From NCBI GenBank assembly GCA_007133495.1, contig SLMS01000111.1:1-50545 (forward strand): a stretch of DNA of 50,545 bases. Reading direction: 5' to 3'. This stretch comes from Candidatus Sumerlaeota bacterium (GTDB lineage: Bacteria; Sumerlaeota; Sumerlaeia; SLMS01). Below the pieces are notes generated by a model. It was not told the origin of the DNA and did no database searches. It saw nothing but the letters and a program-made list of their open reading frames with translations. This document shows, piece by piece, positions 9,616 to 19,060 of the stretch. Each line of letters starts with the position of its first letter. Position 1 is the first letter of the stretch. A program made the position numbers and the translations under genes.

Positions 9616-10437
9616 ATGATCGAAGAAGGAATCGACCCAAACACAGTCCTCCGCGCCGAAGGACTCGCCAAGGAGTACGGCAAGGCCCGCGTCGTCAACG
9701 GTGTGGACCTTGAACTCAACACCAACGAGGTCGTCGGGCTGCTCGGCCCCAATGGCGCCGGGAAGACCACCTCCTTCAAGATGCTCGTCGGGTTCACCGC
9801 CCCCACCGAGGGGCGCGTCTTCTTCAATGACCGCGAGATCACCCGCATGCCGATCCACCACCGGGCGCGCCTGGGGATCAGCTACCTGCCCCAGGAGACC
9901 AGCGTCTTCCGGAAGATGACCGTCCGCGAAAACCTCATGGCGGTGCTCCAAGCCCGCGGCATGAGCAAGGCGGAAATCCGGCCAAGGGCCAACCAGCTCA
10001 TCGAAGAACTCGGTATCGGGTACATCCAGCACCGCATGGCGGAGAAGCTCTCCGGCGGCGAAAAGCGCAGGGTGGAGATCGCCCGAGCCCTGATGACCCG
10101 CCCCACGTTCATCTTCCTCGACGAGCCCTTCACGGGCATCGACCCCCCCACCGTCGAGGACATCCAGAACATCATCCGATCGCTGCGTGACCGCGGGCTC
10201 GGCATCCTCATTACCGACCACAACGTCCGTGAAACGCTCGGCATCACCGACCGCAGCTACATGATGTACAACGGCGACGTGCTGGTCTCGGGCGCCGTGG
10301 AGGACATCCTCAAGAACGAGCAGATCAAGGAGAAGTACCTGACGCAGAGCATCATCGCCGACCTGGCCAAGCGCGGTACCGAGGTCCTCACCGCCGCGGG
10401 CCAGCGGGGCCACGACGAACCCGGCCAGCAGGAGTGA
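9616..10437 (+). CDS. lptB: LPS export ABC transporter ATP-binding protein LptB
   Basis: LAKEYGKARVVNGVDLELNTNEVVGLLGPNGAGKTTSFKMLVGF, YLPQETSVFRKMTVREN, LSGGEKRRVEIARALMTRPTFIFLDEPFTGIDPPTVEDIQNII; in-frame ATG 9616. Confidence 0.92.
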   Translation: MIEEGIDPNTVLRAEGLAKEYGKARVVNGVDLELNTNEVVGLLGPNGAGKTTSFKMLVGFTAPTEGRVFFNDREITRMPIHHRARLGISYLPQETSVFRKMTVRENLMAVLQARGMSKAEIRPRANQLIEELGIGYIQHRMAEKLSGGEKRRVEIARALMTRPTFIFLDEPFTGIDPPTVEDIQNIIRSLRDRGLGILITDHNVRETLGITDRSYMMYNGDVLVSGAVEDILKNEQIKEKYLTQSIIADLAKRGTEVLTAAGQRGHDEPGQQE

Positions 10438-10479
10438 CCGGCACGGCGCCGCACGCCTCTGCAAGCAAATGACATAAGA

Positions 10480-10514
10480 ACCGCCCCCGGAGAGTGACCT
10501 CGTCCGGGGGCGGT
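10480..10514. terminator. Hairpin terminator between convergent genes
   Basis: Perfect 12-bp inverted repeat ACCGCCCCCGGA / TCCGGGGGCGGT between lptB (+) and the TPR gene (-). Confidence 0.75.
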
Positions 10515-10553
10515 CTGATTAAGCGGGGCGCTTGCGGGCAGAAGACCCGCCGG

Positions 10554-12209
10554 TTACCTGATCGGTCCTCGCGTGATGGTCCGCCTGCCGGGGATGGTTC
10601 CGGGGCGGTCGGTCAGTGCGTTCAGCAGGTTCTGCGCGTCGCGCAGGCGGGAGTTCAGGTCCATGCCGGACATCGGCCCGAGCGAGGGGTCCAGCCGCAG
10701 AGCGGTCTGATAGTGGTCCACCGCGCGGCGGGCGAGGGTGATGGCCTGCTGGCGTTCGCTGATGCCGAAGGTGGCGCGCCGGCGTTCGTCATGCAGCCGG
10801 TCGAGGTGGCGGAGCGCCTCGGTGTAGTACTGCATGCCGCGCTCGGCGATCTCGCGGGCCCGCTCGCGGGTCTCGGCCGCCTGCCGACGTGCCTCGATGT
10901 CGGCCCGTTGGTAGAGTTCTTCCGCCTCTTCGAGCAGTTCGTCAAAGCGGGTGTGCTCCTCGCGGAACCTCTGGGCGATGTCGCGCGCGATCAGGAACTC
11001 ACCACGGCGATAGGCTCGATCGGCACGGGCGAGCTCGGACTCGGCCTCCTCGCGCAACACCGAGAGGGCGATCTCGTTTTCCGAGTCGTAGCGCAGCACG
11101 AGTTCGATCTCCCGGTTGGCCATTCGGGTGAGTCCCTCCTCGCGAAGCTGTTGAGCCAGAAGTGCGCGCCCGTCCCAGTCCTCCTCGCCCAGTTGAGCCT
11201 TGTCCCGCTCGTACCGCAGAGCCACCAGCGGCCCGGTATCTTCGCTGGGGAAGAGCTGGAGCAGTTCCTCGTAGCGCTCGATGGCGCGCTCCCACTGGCG
11301 CCGCTCGGTCAGTTGGCCGATCAACTCGCGGTAGGAGGTGCGGAGCATCCGGTCGTAGCCCCGTCCGGCAAAGCGTGGAACTCCGTGGACGCGGCGCAGC
11401 GGCTCGATCGCCTCCTCGTAGCGCTCGGCCTCGTAGAGCAGTTCGCCGGCGACGCGGTTGTTCTCCAGGTTCGCCGGGTCTTCCTCCAGCTTGGTCATGT
11501 AGGCTTCGAGGACCTCGGGCTTCTTCTCGGGATCGTTGCGCCAGATGCGCAGGAGCCTGTCGCGGGCCTCCTGGTTGTCCGGGTCCATTTCGAGGACGCG
11601 GAGGTATTTCTCCTCGGCCGTGCGGTAGTCGAGCCGGTCATAACGCGAGAAGCCCCAGGCAAGGTACAGGTCGCGCATTAGCCGCTGTGCGGAGGCCTGT
11701 TGGTCCTCGGTGGCCCCGGACGCCAGGATCCGGTCGAGCACCTCTTCGGCGCGGTCGAAGCGCTGCTCCTCGATCATTTCGGGAATCTGTTCGAGTTCCC
11801 GGCTGATCTGTTCCCTCATCTGGCGGGAGCGCTCCTCTTGCTGCTGTTCGATGATGCTCCGCGCCTCTTCGAGTCCCTCGCGGGCCTCCTCGTGGTCCGG
11901 GTCGGCCTCGACGGCCTGCTGGAACATTCGGAGCGCGGAGGTGTAGTTGCGCGCGCGCAGGTGCTGCCGGCCGATGCGGGTCCAGTCAGTCGCGTCGTCC
12001 TCCTCGATGATCTCGGCCACGCGGGCCATGGGGAGTTCGATGCGCCCGCTGCTGCTGATGAACGCGATGCGCTCATCGCTGCCGACAACGGGCTCGACGC
12101 GGCCCTCAAGGCGCGTTCCGTCCCGCAGGACAACGATATCGGGCAGCGCGAGTGCCGGAACGAGCAGCAGCACCACCACGCTCAGGGAAAGATGAATTGG
12201 ACTTCTCAT
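10554..12209 (-). CDS. Exported tetratricopeptide-repeat protein
   Basis: Signal peptide LSVVVLLLVPALALP; TPR-like helices (RNYTSALRMFQQAVEADPDHEEAREGLEEA; YLRVLEMDPDNQEARDRLLRI). Confidence 0.82.
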   Translation of the reverse strand: MRSPIHLSLSVVVLLLVPALALPDIVVLRDGTRLEGRVEPVVGSDERIAFISSSGRIELPMARVAEIIEEDDATDWTRIGRQHLRARNYTSALRMFQQAVEADPDHEEAREGLEEARSIIEQQQEERSRQMREQISRELEQIPEMIEEQRFDRAEEVLDRILASGATEDQQASAQRLMRDLYLAWGFSRYDRLDYRTAEEKYLRVLEMDPDNQEARDRLLRIWRNDPEKKPEVLEAYMTKLEEDPANLENNRVAGELLYEAERYEEAIEPLRRVHGVPRFAGRGYDRMLRTSYRELIGQLTERRQWERAIERYEELLQLFPSEDTGPLVALRYERDKAQLGEEDWDGRALLAQQLREEGLTRMANREIELVLRYDSENEIALSVLREEAESELARADRAYRRGEFLIARDIAQRFREEHTRFDELLEEAEELYQRADIEARRQAAETRERAREIAERGMQYYTEALRHLDRLHDERRRATFGISERQQAITLARRAVDHYQTALRLDPSLGPMSGMDLNSRLRDAQNLLNALTDRPGTIPGRRTITRGPIR

Positions 12210-12333
12210 GTTCCTGGCTCCTCGTCACGGCTTTGTTTTCGGACCGCCTTTACCGTGTGCATGGTCGTCCCAGCCGGTCTGATGGTCAAGTGAAGCATCC
12301 CCTTCTTGCGTGCAAAAAGGGAAGCTCTTCAGG

Positions 12334-12362
12334 TGGACAGGAAGCAAGAAAGGCTCCATAAT
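12334..12362 (+). promoter_or_regulatory. Putative sigma-70-type promoter upstream of first CotH-family gene
   Basis: TGGACA (12334-12339), 17-nt spacer, CATAAT (12357-12362). Confidence 0.45.
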
Positions 12363-12484
12363 ACCGGGAAGCAGCGCTCCACAGTCTCCGGTTGCACGGC
12401 GGCGCCCCATGCGTTTGCTGAGGGCCGTGTGGCCCGCAGGCTTCCCCCCACCGGTGTCACCCACATCCCCGGAGTGAGGAAGGG

Positions 12485-15400
12485 ATGACAAAGGCCATTG
12501 TCCACTTGGCCGCAGGGGCTGCGCTCCTTGCGGCAGCCACCGTGCCTGCTGCGCCGCTGGTCATCAACGAGTTCGTCGCCTCCAACCACGGCGGACACAC
12601 GGACTTCCAGGGGGATACCCCCGACTGGATCGAGCTGCACAACGCCGGCACGGAACCGGTGGCTCTGGAAGGCTGGGGGCTGTCCGACGACGCGGACAAC
12701 CCGCGCCGGTGGGTCTTCGAGCAGGGAATCGTCGAGCCCGGCGGCTTCCTTGTCGTCTTCGCCTCGGGGAAAGACCGGCAGGACGCCTTCGAACCGCATA
12801 CGAACTTCGCCATCAGTTCGGCCGGCGAGCCGCTTCTACTTACCGGCCCGGACGGGCATCTGGTGGACTTCGTGCCGGAGACGCCCCTGCCGGTAAACGT
12901 CTCCTTCGGCCGCAAACCCGACGCCGGCCAGGATTGGCTCTACTTCAAGGAGCCCACCCCCGGCGCGCCGAATACCTCCGCCGGTCACGTGGAAGTCCTC
13001 GAACCTCCCTCCTTCTCCCACGAGGGTGGCTTCCGTACCGAACCGTTCGAGCTGACCCTGGAGACGGACCACCCAGGCGCACAGATCATCTATACGCTGG
13101 ACGGGTCTGAGCCCACCCCGGACAAGATCGGCGGTTTCACCTATCACTACAAGCAACAGTACGCCGAGTTTCCGGGCGATCCGCTGGGGGAGTTGCTCGA
13201 ACGCACCATCGAGTCGCACTACTACGACGGAAAAAGCATTCCCATCGCCGATCGGAGCGATGAGCCGGACCGGATCGCCGGGGTCAACACGACGCTGCAC
13301 CGCGACACGTCAAGTTTCGAACCCCTCGGCCCGTCCTTCAAGGGTACGGTTGTCCGGGCACGCACGGTGCGCGAGGACGCGATACCGAGCAGGACTGTCA
13401 CGCATACCTATTTTGTGACACCTGATGGGCGGGACCGCTACGGCCTGCCCGTGGTGTCGCTCGCCATCCAGGAGGACCATCTTTTCGATTACGAGAACGG
13501 TATCTACGTGGCAGGAGTGGATTACGACGACTGGCGTATCGAGAACCCCGATGGCCAGTTCACTCCCGGGCCGGGTCCTGACAAGACGGCCACGGAAGAA
13601 CCGTCCCAGGGCTTCATCGGAAATTTCACACGCCGCGGCAGGGAGTGGGAGTACCCCGTTCATCTCGAATATTACGAGGCCGGTGCCCGGGCTGATCTGC
13701 GGCAGAATCTCGGCTTCCGTATTCACGGGGGCGGCACCCGTGCGGTCGCGATGAAGAGCTTCCGGCTTTACGCACGCAACGCCTACGACGATACAAATGT
13801 GCTCGACTACCCCTTCTTCGACTACCCCGGTTTCGTGGACAGCGCCGAGGGCAGGCCGATCAAGGAATTCCGCCGCATGATCCTCCGCAATTCAGGTCAG
13901 GACTATTTCCGCACCATGCTCGGCGATGGGTTCCTGCAGCGGATTCTCCGGCCTCTCGGGCTCGATTACCAGGAGTACTCCCCCGCCGTGGTCTTCGTAA
14001 ACGGCGAATTCTTCGGCATCATGAATTTCCGCGAGCGTATAGACCAGCACTACCTTGCAGCGCGCCACCTTGTTGACCCGGACGATGTGGCCATCCTCAC
14101 CCGAAACGCCGAAATCAGACACGGAGACGAGCGTCACCGGGAGGATTTTCTCGCCCTCCGCGAGTTCATCACCAACGAAGACATCGCCGGCCCTGACGCC
14201 TACGCCCATGTTGAAAGTGAGATGGATACCGGAAATTTCATCCGGTACAAGGCGGCGCAGATATACACCAGAAATCTGGACTGGCCGGGAAGAAACATAG
14301 ACTACTGGAGGAAGGCCACTCCCGACCTCAGCGAAGGCGCTCCCCCCGCCCATGACGGCCGCTGGCGGTGGATCGTGTTCGACCTTGATATCGCCATGGT
14401 GCCCGTCTTCGATCAGGACGCCTCCCACGACACACTCACCGCCGCAACGCTCGACCACAACGAACCGTGGCCAAACCCCGATTGGTCGAAGGTGAAGCTC
14501 CGCCGCCTGCTGGAGAACGAAACCTTCAGGCACGCGTTTATTAATGAGCTGGCAGACCAAAAGAACTCAATCTTCCGCCCGGCCCATTACGAACCCATCC
14601 TCGACCGCATGCACGAGCGTATAGACCCACACCTCGACGAACACCGCACCCGCTGGAGCGACAGCGCCAGGTTCTCCATTGATGACTTCAAGGAATTCGG
14701 CGAAGAGCGCCCCGCCTGGATTCGCCAGCATACGATCAACTATTTCGACCTTCCGGGCACCGCCACCATCACGCTCGACACGCCGAATCCCCGCAGGGGC
14801 ACCATCCGCATCAACAGCCTCAACATCGCCCCCCACCTCGAAGGACTGGAGGTCCCGCTCAAGCCGTTCCCCTGGACCGGCACCTACTTCCAGTCGGTCC
14901 CTGTCGAAATCGAGGCGATCCCGAAAGCCGGCTTCCGGTTCTCGCACTGGGATGGCGATCTGGGGGGTGAAGGACCCCTGGCAGTTCTCGCCCCTCTGGA
15001 GGAACTCCGCGCCACGGCCATCTTCGTGCCCGACGAGGGGTATCCCTGGGACACGGTTCTCCCCCAGCCGCACCGCCTCAGCGAGGTACACTATCGTTTC
15101 GATGCCTGGCCCGCCGGCGCCCCAGCCGGCACCTTCCCGCCAAACATCGTCTTCCGCCAGACGCCCGTGGGAGACCCGCTGCTCGCGGACGAACCGGATG
15201 GGCTTTGGGGGCATCCCTACGCTTTGGACAACCGCAGCCGGGTCATCGGGTTGAATGGCCTCGGCGCCGGTTTCATCAACACCTCCAACCCGCAGGAGGA
15301 CGGAGGGGGGTACGTGACGGGCGCGGAGCTGGCCCTGGACACGCGGGATTTGCTTTCCGCGCAGGTCGCCTTCACCGCCCGGACCGTCCTGCCGAACGAG

Positions 15401-15697
15401 CGAACCTACGCCCTGCGTCTCCAGTACCGGATCGGCCCGGAGGGGAGGTTCCACGACCTCCTCGACAGTCACGACAAGCCTGTCGAGTACATCCGCCACC
15501 CAACCCCGGGGCATGAGGAGCGCATCGGCCCCGTTGCGTTGCCGCGCGAGACCATCGGCCAGGAGTATGTTTCACTTCGATGGAAGTATTACTTCATCGA
15601 AACCGGCGCATCCGGCCCGCGGGCAATGCTGGCCATGGACGATGTCAGCGTGGAAGGAGAAGTCGTGGCCGATATGCCCTTCTGGGTGTTCAGATAG
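12485..15697 (+). CDS. Secreted lamin-tail / chitobiase-type / CotH-kinase multidomain protein, copy 1
   Basis: Signal peptide; LTD-like PLVINEFVASNHGG..DWIELHNAGTEPVALEGWGLSDD; IIYTLDGSEPTPD; CotH-like KSFRLYARNAYDD, FRRMILRNSGQDY, FVNGEFFGIMNFRERIDQHYL, NLDWPGRNIDYW, WRWIVFDLDIAM. Confidence 0.88.
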   Translation: MTKAIVHLAAGAALLAAATVPAAPLVINEFVASNHGGHTDFQGDTPDWIELHNAGTEPVALEGWGLSDDADNPRRWVFEQGIVEPGGFLVVFASGKDRQDAFEPHTNFAISSAGEPLLLTGPDGHLVDFVPETPLPVNVSFGRKPDAGQDWLYFKEPTPGAPNTSAGHVEVLEPPSFSHEGGFRTEPFELTLETDHPGAQIIYTLDGSEPTPDKIGGFTYHYKQQYAEFPGDPLGELLERTIESHYYDGKSIPIADRSDEPDRIAGVNTTLHRDTSSFEPLGPSFKGTVVRARTVREDAIPSRTVTHTYFVTPDGRDRYGLPVVSLAIQEDHLFDYENGIYVAGVDYDDWRIENPDGQFTPGPGPDKTATEEPSQGFIGNFTRRGREWEYPVHLEYYEAGARADLRQNLGFRIHGGGTRAVAMKSFRLYARNAYDDTNVLDYPFFDYPGFVDSAEGRPIKEFRRMILRNSGQDYFRTMLGDGFLQRILRPLGLDYQEYSPAVVFVNGEFFGIMNFRERIDQHYLAARHLVDPDDVAILTRNAEIRHGDERHREDFLALREFITNEDIAGPDAYAHVESEMDTGNFIRYKAAQIYTRNLDWPGRNIDYWRKATPDLSEGAPPAHDGRWRWIVFDLDIAMVPVFDQDASHDTLTAATLDHNEPWPNPDWSKVKLRRLLENETFRHAFINELADQKNSIFRPAHYEPILDRMHERIDPHLDEHRTRWSDSARFSIDDFKEFGEERPAWIRQHTINYFDLPGTATITLDTPNPRRGTIRINSLNIAPHLEGLEVPLKPFPWTGTYFQSVPVEIEAIPKAGFRFSHWDGDLGGEGPLAVLAPLEELRATAIFVPDEGYPWDTVLPQPHRLSEVHYRFDAWPAGAPAGTFPPNIVFRQTPVGDPLLADEPDGLWGHPYALDNRSRVIGLNGLGAGFINTSNPQEDGGGYVTGAELALDTRDLLSAQVAFTARTVLPNERTYALRLQYRIGPEGRFHDLLDSHDKPVEYIRHPTPGHEERIGPVALPRETIGQEYVSLRWKYYFIETGASGPRAMLAMDDVSVEGEVVADMPFWVFR

Positions 15698-15793
15698 CCA
15701 AACCCCGAGTTGCGACTTGCCTTCGCACCCGGCCGGCGGTTGACTCCCACCACCATTCCGAACCCGTTGGAGTACAGTCTTCCCCGTACCCAA

Positions 15794-18700
15794 ATGATCT
15801 TCAAAACATCCGACTCCCGCCACCATCCCGGGACTGCATGGCTGCTGCGATGCGCCGGGGCCCTTGCCTTTTCCTGGGCGATGACACAGGCACCGGCCGC
15901 ACCACTTGTTATTAACGAGTTCGTCGCCTCCAACCATGGCGGGCACATGGACGACCTTGGCGAAACCCCGGACTGGATCGAACTGTACAATCCCGGCACG
16001 GAGCCGGTGGACCTGGAAGGCTGGGGGCTTTCCGACGACGAGGACAACCCGCGCCGGTGGGTCTTCGAGCAGGGAACGGTTGAGCCGGGTGAGTTCTTCG
16101 TGGTCTTCGCCTCCGGGGAAGACCGCCAGGACGAAATCTCGCCGCATACGAACTTCGCCATCAGCTCCGCGGGCGAGCCCCTCATTCTGACCGGCCCGGA
16201 CGGGAACGTGGTGGACTTTGTGCCCGAAATCCCCGTCCCCACCAACATCTCCCGGGGGCGCAAGCCTGACGGCGGGGAGGACTGGTTCTACTTCGGCGAG
16301 CCCACCCCCGGAGCGCCGAACACAACAACGGCCTATTCGGAAATACTCGACCCGCCCACCTTCTCGCACGAGGGTGGCTTCTATACGGAGCCGTTCGGGC
16401 TGACCATCGAGGCGCCGGACCCGGACGCGGCGATCGTCTATACGCTTGACGGGTCGATCCCGGCAGTGGAAAACATCGGCGGCACTTCCTACTACTACAA
16501 GCCTGAATATCAGGAGCGGCCTCCCGACCCGCCGGGGGAGCTTTCCACACGCACAATTGAGTCCATGGAGCACGCGGGCGAGGGCATCCCAATCGTGGAC
16601 CGCTCCCCCGAACCCGACAGCCTCTCCGGCATCAACACCACCTGGCGGCGCGATGCCAGCCACTACGCACCCATCGAGGCGTCTTTCAAGGGCACTCCCG
16701 TCCGGGCCATTGCGGTGCGTGAGGGGGCACTGCCCAGCGAGGTCACCACACATACCTATTTTGTAACCGAACAGGGCCGCAGCCGCTATTCCCTTCCTGT
16801 AATTGCCCTGTCCATACAGGAGAACCACCTTTTCGATTACGAAGACGGTATTTATGTGCCGGGAATCCTTTTCGACCAATGGCGCGATTCAAATCCCGAC
16901 AGGTTCCCCACACACTCCACCTCCAGCAATTACAGGCGCCGTGGCAGGCAGTGGGAATTCCCCGCCTGGTTCGAATACTTTGAGGATGAGCCCCACGCCG
17001 CGGTCCGCCAGGGGTTGGGTGCACGCATCCACGGCGGCGGATCACGATACTTCGCACTGAAGAGCTTTCGTTTATATGCACGAAACGCCTACGACGACAA
17101 GAATACCCTCGACTATCCGCTCATTCCCGGGCTGACGGACCAGGCCGAGGGGCGGCCGATCACTGAGTTCCGGCGCTTTCTGCTCCGCAACTCCGGCAAC
17201 GATTATCCCCAGACAATGCTGCGCGACGCGTTTCTGCAAGAAATCGTCAAGCCGCTCGGGTTCGATCAACAGGGCTACAATCCCACCATTGTTTTCCTGA
17301 ACGGGGAGTTCTGGGGGATACTTAACATCCGCGAACGCATCGACCGCCATTACCTTGCGCGCCAGCACCTCATCGACCCCGAGGAGGTGGGCCTGCTTTC
17401 CAACAATGCGCAAGTCCAGGACGGTTCCTTTCAGAACCGGTGGGACTTTCTCGATCTGCGCGCTTACATTGCCCAGAATGACATGGACGACCCGGAGCAT
17501 TTCGACCACGTCGCCGAACAAATGGACATCGAAAACTTCATCCAGTACAACGCCCTCCAGATCATCATAAACAATATAGACTGGCCGGGCAACAACATTG
17601 ACTTCTGGCGCAAGCAGACTCCGGACCGGAGCAAGGGCGCTCCCGAAAGCCACGATGGCAGGTGGCGCTGGATCGTGTACGATCTCGACCTCGCTTTTCA
17701 CCAGACCGGAAGCCAGGGCCAGTATGATGTGGACTACGATATGTTGAGTCACGCCACCAAGCGCGGTGGCGTCGAATGGCCCAACCCCGACTGGTCCACC
17801 ACCATGCTGCGTAACCTGCTCGAAAGCGAGGAGTTCCGGAACGGTTTCATCAACGCCCTGGCCGACCAGATGAACTCCATCTTCCGGCCCGAAAACCTCG
17901 AACCTGTTCTGGACAGAATGCACGCACGCATCGCTCCGCATCTCGATGAACACCGCGCCCGGTGGCGCAACAGCGCTCAATGGACCACCCAGCACATGAA
18001 GGACTGGGGCCATGAGCGCCCGGGATATGTACGCCAGCACGTTCTCGATTTTTTCGATTTGCCGGGAACTGCTGAAGTCACACTCGACACCTCCACGCCC
18101 CGCCGCGGAGCCATCCGTATCAATAATCTGACTATTGAACCGCACCTCGAAGGACTTGCCGACCCCGGTCAGTCTTTTCCATGGACGGGAGTCTATTTTC
18201 AGACGGTTCCGATAGGCATTGAGGCTGTCCCCAAAGCGGGCTTTGCGTTCTCCCAGTGGGAGGGGGACCTTGCCGGCAGTCCGCGCGAAGTCACTGTCGA
18301 AACACCGGAGGAGTTATCCGCCACGGCCGTCTTCGTCCCCGATCAGGACTACCCCTGGAAGGGCATCCTCCCCGAGGCGCACGCGCTTGCAGCGGGTCCG
18401 TATATCTCCGGCCCTTGGCCGCGCAACGCTGACCCGGGAACCTACCCGCCGAACATGGTTTTCCGCCAGATTCCGGTGGGCGACCCGCTCCTTGCGGACG
18501 AACCGGATGAACTCTGGACTCACCCCTACGATCTCGAAAGCCGCAGCCGCGTTACAGGTCTATACGAACTTGGCTTTGCCTTTATCAACACGTCAAACCC
18601 CCAGGATGACGGCGGTGGGTACGTAACCGGAGCAGAATTGGCGATCGACACGCAAGGGGCCACGTCAGCCTTTGTCCGCTTCACTGCTGGAACTCTGCGC

Positions 18701-19003
18701 CCGAACTCTCGTCAGTACGCCCTGCGGCTGCAGTACCGCCTCGGTCCCGAAGGCCAGTTCCGAGACGTGCTGGATGCCGGCGGCGATCCCATCGAGTACG
18801 TCCGCAACGAAGAGCAAGGGCACGAACAGGAATTCGGCCCCATCGCTCTTCCTCAAGACGCCATGGACCAGCCCTACGTGACTCTGCGCTGGAAGTACTA
18901 CTATATCGAGACCGGCATTACCGGCCCACGGGCGAAGCTCTCCCTGCGCGACATTGAGGCTGAGGCAATCCCGGAGAACGCGCCAACCTGGGTCTGGCGC
19001 TGA
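15794..19003 (+). CDS. Secreted lamin-tail / chitobiase-type / CotH-kinase multidomain protein, copy 2
   Basis: Colinear paralog of 12485-15697: PLVINEFVASNHGG, IVYTLDGSIPA, KSFRLYARNAYDD, FLNGEFWGILNIRERIDRHYL, NIDWPGNNIDFW, WRWIVYDLDLAF. ORF track begins at 15710; ATG 15794 precedes a signal-like segment. Confidence 0.87.
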   Translation: MIFKTSDSRHHPGTAWLLRCAGALAFSWAMTQAPAAPLVINEFVASNHGGHMDDLGETPDWIELYNPGTEPVDLEGWGLSDDEDNPRRWVFEQGTVEPGEFFVVFASGEDRQDEISPHTNFAISSAGEPLILTGPDGNVVDFVPEIPVPTNISRGRKPDGGEDWFYFGEPTPGAPNTTTAYSEILDPPTFSHEGGFYTEPFGLTIEAPDPDAAIVYTLDGSIPAVENIGGTSYYYKPEYQERPPDPPGELSTRTIESMEHAGEGIPIVDRSPEPDSLSGINTTWRRDASHYAPIEASFKGTPVRAIAVREGALPSEVTTHTYFVTEQGRSRYSLPVIALSIQENHLFDYEDGIYVPGILFDQWRDSNPDRFPTHSTSSNYRRRGRQWEFPAWFEYFEDEPHAAVRQGLGARIHGGGSRYFALKSFRLYARNAYDDKNTLDYPLIPGLTDQAEGRPITEFRRFLLRNSGNDYPQTMLRDAFLQEIVKPLGFDQQGYNPTIVFLNGEFWGILNIRERIDRHYLARQHLIDPEEVGLLSNNAQVQDGSFQNRWDFLDLRAYIAQNDMDDPEHFDHVAEQMDIENFIQYNALQIIINNIDWPGNNIDFWRKQTPDRSKGAPESHDGRWRWIVYDLDLAFHQTGSQGQYDVDYDMLSHATKRGGVEWPNPDWSTTMLRNLLESEEFRNGFINALADQMNSIFRPENLEPVLDRMHARIAPHLDEHRARWRNSAQWTTQHMKDWGHERPGYVRQHVLDFFDLPGTAEVTLDTSTPRRGAIRINNLTIEPHLEGLADPGQSFPWTGVYFQTVPIGIEAVPKAGFAFSQWEGDLAGSPREVTVETPEELSATAVFVPDQDYPWKGILPEAHALAAGPYISGPWPRNADPGTYPPNMVFRQIPVGDPLLADEPDELWTHPYDLESRSRVTGLYELGFAFINTSNPQDDGGGYVTGAELAIDTQGATSAFVRFTAGTLRPNSRQYALRLQYRLGPEGQFRDVLDAGGDPIEYVRNEEQGHEQEFGPIALPQDAMDQPYVTLRWKYYYIETGITGPRAKLSLRDIEAEAIPENAPTWVWR

Positions 19004-19060
19004 ATCCTGGCTCGTTGAGCCAACTCCTTTATCCATGAAGGGCGGATTTCAAGAGACAGC

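Noticed and set aside
15740-15778. TTGACT / TACAGT as a promoter for CotH copy 2
   Set aside because: Spacer of 27 nt is too long for a sigma-70 promoter.
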